Both the position numbers and the translations under genes were made by a program. A stretch of 18,834 nucleotides of DNA from DATILI01 sp035476635 (GTDB lineage: Bacteria; Pseudomonadota; Gammaproteobacteria; Burkholderiales; Burkholderiaceae_C), in the NCBI GenBank assembly GCA_035476635.1, contig DATILI010000112.1, forward strand, positions 1 to 18,834, in the 5' to 3' direction. This document shows positions 15,423 to 18,834 of this stretch, one piece after another. Within the stretch, counting starts at the first letter, position 1. Each line of letters opens with the position of its first letter. Below the pieces are notes generated by a model, which had not been told where the DNA came from, made no database searches, and saw only the letters and a list, made by a program, of their open reading frames with translations.

Positions 15423-16838
15423 ATGCTGTACGTCTCAACGCGCGGCCACGCCGACCGCAAACACTTCTGCGAAATCCTGCTCGAAGGCCTGGCGCCCGAT
15501 GGCGGCCTGTACCTGCCCGAGCACTATCCGCAGATCGACTCTGCCACGCTCGCGAAATGGCGCGGCTTGCCCTACGCCGACCTGGCGTTCGAGGTGCTGT
15601 CGCTCTATATCGACGACATTCCCCCGGCCGACCTCAGGGCCATCTGCCGCAAGACCTATACCGAGCAGATTTTCGGCACGCCGCAGATTGTCCCGTTGAA
15701 AAAACTGGAAGACGGCTTCTACCTCGAAGCCCTGTCCAACGGGCCTACGCTGGCCTTCAAGGACATGGCGATGCAGTTGCTCGGCAATCTGTTCGAGTAC
15801 GAACTTGGCCGCCGCGGCGAAGAGCTCAACATCCTGGGCGCCACCTCGGGCGACACCGGCAGCGCCGCCGAATACGCGATGCGCGGCAAGAAAGGCGTGC
15901 GCGTCTTCATGACCTCGCCGCACGGTCGCATGAGCCCGTTCCAGCAGGCGCAGATGTTCAGCCTGCAGGACGCCAACATCCACAACCTCGCGGTGCATGG
16001 CGTATTCGACGACTGCCAGGACATGGTCAAGGCCGTCTCCAACGACCTGGAATTCAAGCGCAAGTACAAGATCGGCACGGTCAATTCGATCAACTGGGCT
16101 CGCCTCATGGCCCAGGTGGTGTATTACTTCGCCGGTTACTTTGCGGCGACGAAATCTGGCACCGAGAAGGTCAGCTTCACCGTGCCCTCGGGCAACTTCG
16201 GCAACATCTGCGCCGGCCATGTGGCGCGCAGCATGGGCTTGGCCGTCGACCGGCTGGTGCTGGCCACTAACGAAAACGATGTGCTCGACGAGTTTTTCCG
16301 CACCGGCGTCTACCGCGTGCGCGGCAGTGCGGACACGCATGAAACGTCCAGCCCGTCGATGGATATCTCCAAGGCCAGCAATTTCGAGCGCTTCGTGTTT
16401 GACCTGCTGGGACGCGACAGCGCCAGGACCAAGGACCTGTTCGACACGCAACTCACGGCCCGGGGCCGCTTCGACCTGAGCGGCGATGCGGGCTTCAGGA
16501 ATGCCGGTGCGCGCTACGGCTTCGTCAGCGGCAAGAGCACGCACGCCGACCGCGTGGCGACCATCCGTGACACCTTTTCGCGCTTTGGCGTGATGATCGA
16601 TACGCACACGGCGGATGGCGTGAAGGTCGCGCGCGAGCATCTGCAGGCGGGCCAGCCGATGATCGTGCTGGAGACGGCGCTACCCATCAAGTTCGCCGCC
16701 ACCATCGTCGAAGCCCTGGGTCGCGAACCGGAGCGGCCGGCCAAATTCGAAGGTATCGAAGACCTGCCCAAGCGCGTCAAGGTGATTGCCGCCGACGTGC
16801 AGGTGGTCAAGGCGTACATTGCTGAAAACTGCGGCTGA
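15423..16838 (+). CDS. thrC: Threonine synthase
   Basis: Threonine synthase converts O-phosphohomoserine to threonine using PLP. The 471 residues begin with MLYVSTRGHADRKHF and then LAPDGGLYLPEHYP, the N-terminal part of the longer class of threonine synthases. The PLP lysine is Lys113 in NGPTLAFKDMAMQ, and the phosphate-binding loop is TSGDTGSAAE (141-150). VPSGNFGNICAGH is also present. The ATG at 15423 is two bases after the hom stop and has only a distant purine run before it, so translation is probably coupled to hom. A homoserine kinase gene is not in this window, so the middle step is encoded elsewhere. mobB begins 26 bases downstream with no terminator between. Confidence 0.97.
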   Translation: MLYVSTRGHADRKHFCEILLEGLAPDGGLYLPEHYPQIDSATLAKWRGLPYADLAFEVLSLYIDDIPPADLRAICRKTYTEQIFGTPQIVPLKKLEDGFYLEALSNGPTLAFKDMAMQLLGNLFEYELGRRGEELNILGATSGDTGSAAEYAMRGKKGVRVFMTSPHGRMSPFQQAQMFSLQDANIHNLAVHGVFDDCQDMVKAVSNDLEFKRKYKIGTVNSINWARLMAQVVYYFAGYFAATKSGTEKVSFTVPSGNFGNICAGHVARSMGLAVDRLVLATNENDVLDEFFRTGVYRVRGSADTHETSSPSMDISKASNFERFVFDLLGRDSARTKDLFDTQLTARGRFDLSGDAGFRNAGARYGFVSGKSTHADRVATIRDTFSRFGVMIDTHTADGVKVAREHLQAGQPMIVLETALPIKFAATIVEALGREPERPAKFEGIEDLPKRVKVIAADVQVVKAYIAENCG

Positions 16839-16864
16839 GGCCAGGCAGTGCGGAGACTATTGCG

Positions 16865-17398
16865 ATGAAAGTGGTTGGTTTTGCCGGTTACTCCGGCTCG
16901 GGCAAGACGACCCTCGTCGAGCGTCTCATCCCCGCGCTGAAAGTGCGCGGGCTGCGCGTTTCGGTGGTCAAGCATGCGCACCACAGCTTTGACATCGACC
17001 ATGCCGGCAAGGACACCTGGCGCCACCGCGAAGCCGGCGCCTTTGAAGTCGCAGTGGCCTCGGACAAGCGCCTTGCCCTGATCCGCGAGTTCGAACGCAG
17101 CACCCAACTGTCGGTGCATCACCTGATCGCCGAGTTGTACGATGGCGTGGACTGGGTGCTGGTCGAAGGTTTCAAGGACAGCGACCTGCTCAAGATCGAA
17201 GTGTGGCGTGCTGCGGCGGCCAAGCCCGCGCGCTACATTGATGACGACTTCATCGTCGCCATTGCCACCGATTCGCCGGACCAGTTGCCCGAACCCACCT
17301 TGCGCCCGGTGCTGGATTTGAACCAGCCCGATGCGCTGGCGACCTGGCTGGTCGAGAATCAGGACCGCTTCGAGTACAACGCCGAGAAATTCCTATGA
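16865..17398 (+). CDS. mobB: Molybdopterin-guanine dinucleotide biosynthesis adaptor MobB
   Basis: MobB is a GTP-binding accessory protein that aids MobA in attaching GMP to molybdenum cofactor. The 177 residues show the P-loop GYSGSGKTT (8-16), VVKHAHHSFDIDHAGKDTWRHREAG-type switch region (about 38-60) and LVEGFKD (about 99-105), all typical of MobB. The length is normal. The ATG at 16865 follows GGAGA (16853-16857). Its stop overlaps the moeA start in an ATGA junction (17395-17398). It is the first of three molybdenum cofactor genes in a row and lies close behind thrC, so it may share that transcript. Confidence 0.95.
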   Translation: MKVVGFAGYSGSGKTTLVERLIPALKVRGLRVSVVKHAHHSFDIDHAGKDTWRHREAGAFEVAVASDKRLALIREFERSTQLSVHHLIAELYDGVDWVLVEGFKDSDLLKIEVWRAAAAKPARYIDDDFIVAIATDSPDQLPEPTLRPVLDLNQPDALATWLVENQDRFEYNAEKFL

Positions 17399-18624
17399 TC
17401 TCCGCCCGCGCTCCCCTGATGTCGCTGGACGACGCGCTGGCCGCCTTGCTGGCCCAGGCCGGGCCACTGGCCGGGCCCGAAGCCGTTTCCACCTTCGATG
17501 CCGATGGCCGCGTGCTTGCGCAGGAGGTGGTCTCTGCGCTGCAAGTGCCGCCGCAGGACAACAGTTCGATGGACGGCTATGCCGTGCGCTGTGCCGACGT
17601 GGCGACATCCGGTGTGCAACTGGGGGTTTCGCAGCGCATTCCTGCCGGCAGCACCGGCACGGCGCTGCAGCCGGGCACCGCTGCCCGCATCTTCACCGGC
17701 GCACCGATTCCCGCCGGCGCCGACGCCGTGGTGATGCAGGAAGACTGCGAGCCGGCAGGCGCTGACGCGATCCGGGTCAATGCCTTGCCGCAGCCCGGCC
17801 AGTGGATCCGACGCTCCGGCGAAGACGTCACACGCGGCACCGTGGTGCTTGCCAAAGGAGAGCGGCTTACGCCGGCGGCGCTGGGTCTGGCAGCGAGCGT
17901 CGGCATGGACAGGCTGCAAGTCGCACGCGCCCCGCGTGTGGCGCTGTTTTCCACTGGCGACGAACTGGTGATGCCCGGCGAGGTGGCGCCGGAACGCATG
18001 CCGCCCGGCGCCATCTACAACTCCAATCGCTTCTTCCTGCGCGCGCTGCTGCGCCGTGCGGGTTGCGATGTGACGGACCTGGGCATCGTGCCCGACCGGC
18101 GCGACGCGACCCTGGATGCCCTGCAAAGCGCCGCCCAGGCCCACGACCTGATCTTGACCAGCGGCGGTGTATCGGTCGGTGAAGAAGACCACATCAAGCC
18201 CGCGGTGCAGGCATTGGGGACTCTGGACCTGTGGCAGATTGCCATCAAGCCCGGCAAGCCTTTCGCCCACGGGCGTATAGCCGATGCGCACTTCATCGGC
18301 CTGCCGGGCAACCCGGTGTCCAGTTTCATCACCTTCCTCTTGCTGGTGCGCCCCTTCCTGCTGAAGCTGCAGGGTGCATCGCGCGTGTTGCCCGAAGCCA
18401 TCGCGCTGCCCGCGCATTTCAACTGGCCCCGCCCGGACAAGCGCCGCGAATTCCTGCGCGTGCGGCGCAACGCGGCTGGCGGCCTGGATCTGTTTGCGAA
18501 CCAAAGCTCGGGCGTGCTGACCTCCGCCGTCTGGGGCGACGGCGTGGTCGACAATCCGCCGGCCCAGGCGATTGCCCATGGCGACAGGCTGCGCTTCATC
18601 TCCTTTGCCGAGCTGCTTGCATGA
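17395..18624 (+). CDS. moeA: Molybdopterin molybdenumtransferase
   Basis: MoeA inserts molybdate into adenylylated molybdopterin to give active cofactor. The 409 residues contain DNSSMDGYAVR (55-65), IFTGAPIPAGADAVVMQED (99-117), STGDEL (186-191), YNSNRFFL (208-215), TSGGVSVGEEDHIK (255-268), IKPGKPF (284-290) and GLPGNPVSSF (302-311), covering all conserved active-site regions. The small C-terminal beta domain (about 335-405) is complete. The ATG at 17395 overlaps the mobB stop; an alternative ATG at 17419 would drop only eight residues. The end overlaps the moaD start (ATGA, 18621-18624), which points to a coupled mobB-moeA-moaD unit. Confidence 0.96.
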   Translation: MISARAPLMSLDDALAALLAQAGPLAGPEAVSTFDADGRVLAQEVVSALQVPPQDNSSMDGYAVRCADVATSGVQLGVSQRIPAGSTGTALQPGTAARIFTGAPIPAGADAVVMQEDCEPAGADAIRVNALPQPGQWIRRSGEDVTRGTVVLAKGERLTPAALGLAASVGMDRLQVARAPRVALFSTGDELVMPGEVAPERMPPGAIYNSNRFFLRALLRRAGCDVTDLGIVPDRRDATLDALQSAAQAHDLILTSGGVSVGEEDHIKPAVQALGTLDLWQIAIKPGKPFAHGRIADAHFIGLPGNPVSSFITFLLLVRPFLLKLQGASRVLPEAIALPAHFNWPRPDKRREFLRVRRNAAGGLDLFANQSSGVLTSAVWGDGVVDNPPAQAIAHGDRLRFISFAELLA

Positions 18625-18834
18625 GAATCACCGTCAAATACTTCGCATCCATTCGCGAGGCCATCGGTTCTGGGCAAGAGACACTGGACACTGCCGCGAC
18701 GACCCTGAGCGCGTTGCGCGACGAGCTCATCGCGCGTGGCGGCGCCCATGCCGCAAGCCTGGCGCGCGGCAAGGCGGTGCGCCTGGCGCTCAACCAGGTC
18801 ATGAGCGATGAAGCGGCGCCGCTGGCCGAAGGCT
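18621..18834 (+). CDS. moaD: Molybdopterin synthase small subunit MoaD (3' truncated by window)
   Basis: MoaD is the ubiquitin-like sulfur carrier of molybdopterin synthase; its C-terminal Gly-Gly takes up sulfur after MoeB action. The 71 visible residues start MRITVKYFASIREAIGSGQE and end VRLALNQVMSDEAAPLAEG, matching most of the beta-grasp fold. The C-terminal GG and the stop lie beyond the window. The ATG at 18621 overlaps the moeA stop. By the common order in Burkholderiales, moaE would be expected next, but that cannot be seen here. Confidence 0.93.
   Translation, partial: MRITVKYFASIREAIGSGQETLDTAATTLSALRDELIARGGAHAASLARGKAVRLALNQVMSDEAAPLAEG

Noticed and set aside
15435..18579. Minus-strand open frames of about 400 codons opposite thrC and moeA
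   Set aside because: Same shadow effect; no start context and no recognisable domains.

Overview
The window reads as a stretch of GC-rich betaproteobacterial chromosome, most likely order Burkholderiales and probably close to Comamonadaceae. Two things support this. The conserved block rpsF-priB-rpsR-rplI-dnaB is followed by a PIN-PhoH gene, a PrxQ-type peroxiredoxin, a Mth938-domain gene and then alaA-hom-thrC-mobB-moeA-moaD. The protein sequences also have the Burkholderiales character. The genus cannot be decided by eye. I see no rRNA, tRNA, insertion sequence, prophage, CRISPR array or integron; this is mostly core genome.

Left part (1-4394). The window opens with the last 74 codons of phosphoenolpyruvate synthase (ppsA). 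A two-gene unit follows: a small two-helix membrane protein and a TPR protein joined by an ATGA overlap, closed by a clear intrinsic terminator. Next come a DUF4212 small subunit and a VC_2705-type sodium:solute symporter large subunit, two bases apart. They end in a hairpin that can terminate in both directions and is shared with a convergent gene of unknown function on the minus strand.

Middle (4395-9807). A second large symporter, paralogous to the first, has no small subunit beside it. Its ribosome binding site lies in a potential nested hairpin. Both symporters carry a long charged helical insert and a canonical EF-hand-type loop. After an extended -10 promoter and a highly structured leader comes rpsF-priB-rpsR-rplI (ribosomal proteins S6, S18 and L9 plus primosomal protein PriB), ended by a strong terminator. 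The replicative helicase gene dnaB follows; its upstream region holds a perfect DnaA box and a 13-bp palindrome.

Right part (9823-18834). On the minus strand are a PIN-PhoH ATPase, a PrxQ/BCP peroxiredoxin that lacks the usual nearby resolving cysteine, and a small Mth938-domain protein. On the plus strand is a tight gene row: alaA (TTG start), hom and thrC (alanine formation and aspartate-to-threonine synthesis), then mobB, moeA and moaD (molybdenum cofactor maturation). moaD is cut off by the window end. Gaps of -4 to 82 bases and the absence of any convincing internal terminator suggest these six genes may be cotranscribed. No gene-free stretch exceeds 300 bases. The points most worth a second look are the switch-like rpsF leader, the EF-hand loops and helical inserts of the two symporters, and the DnaA box in front of dnaB.
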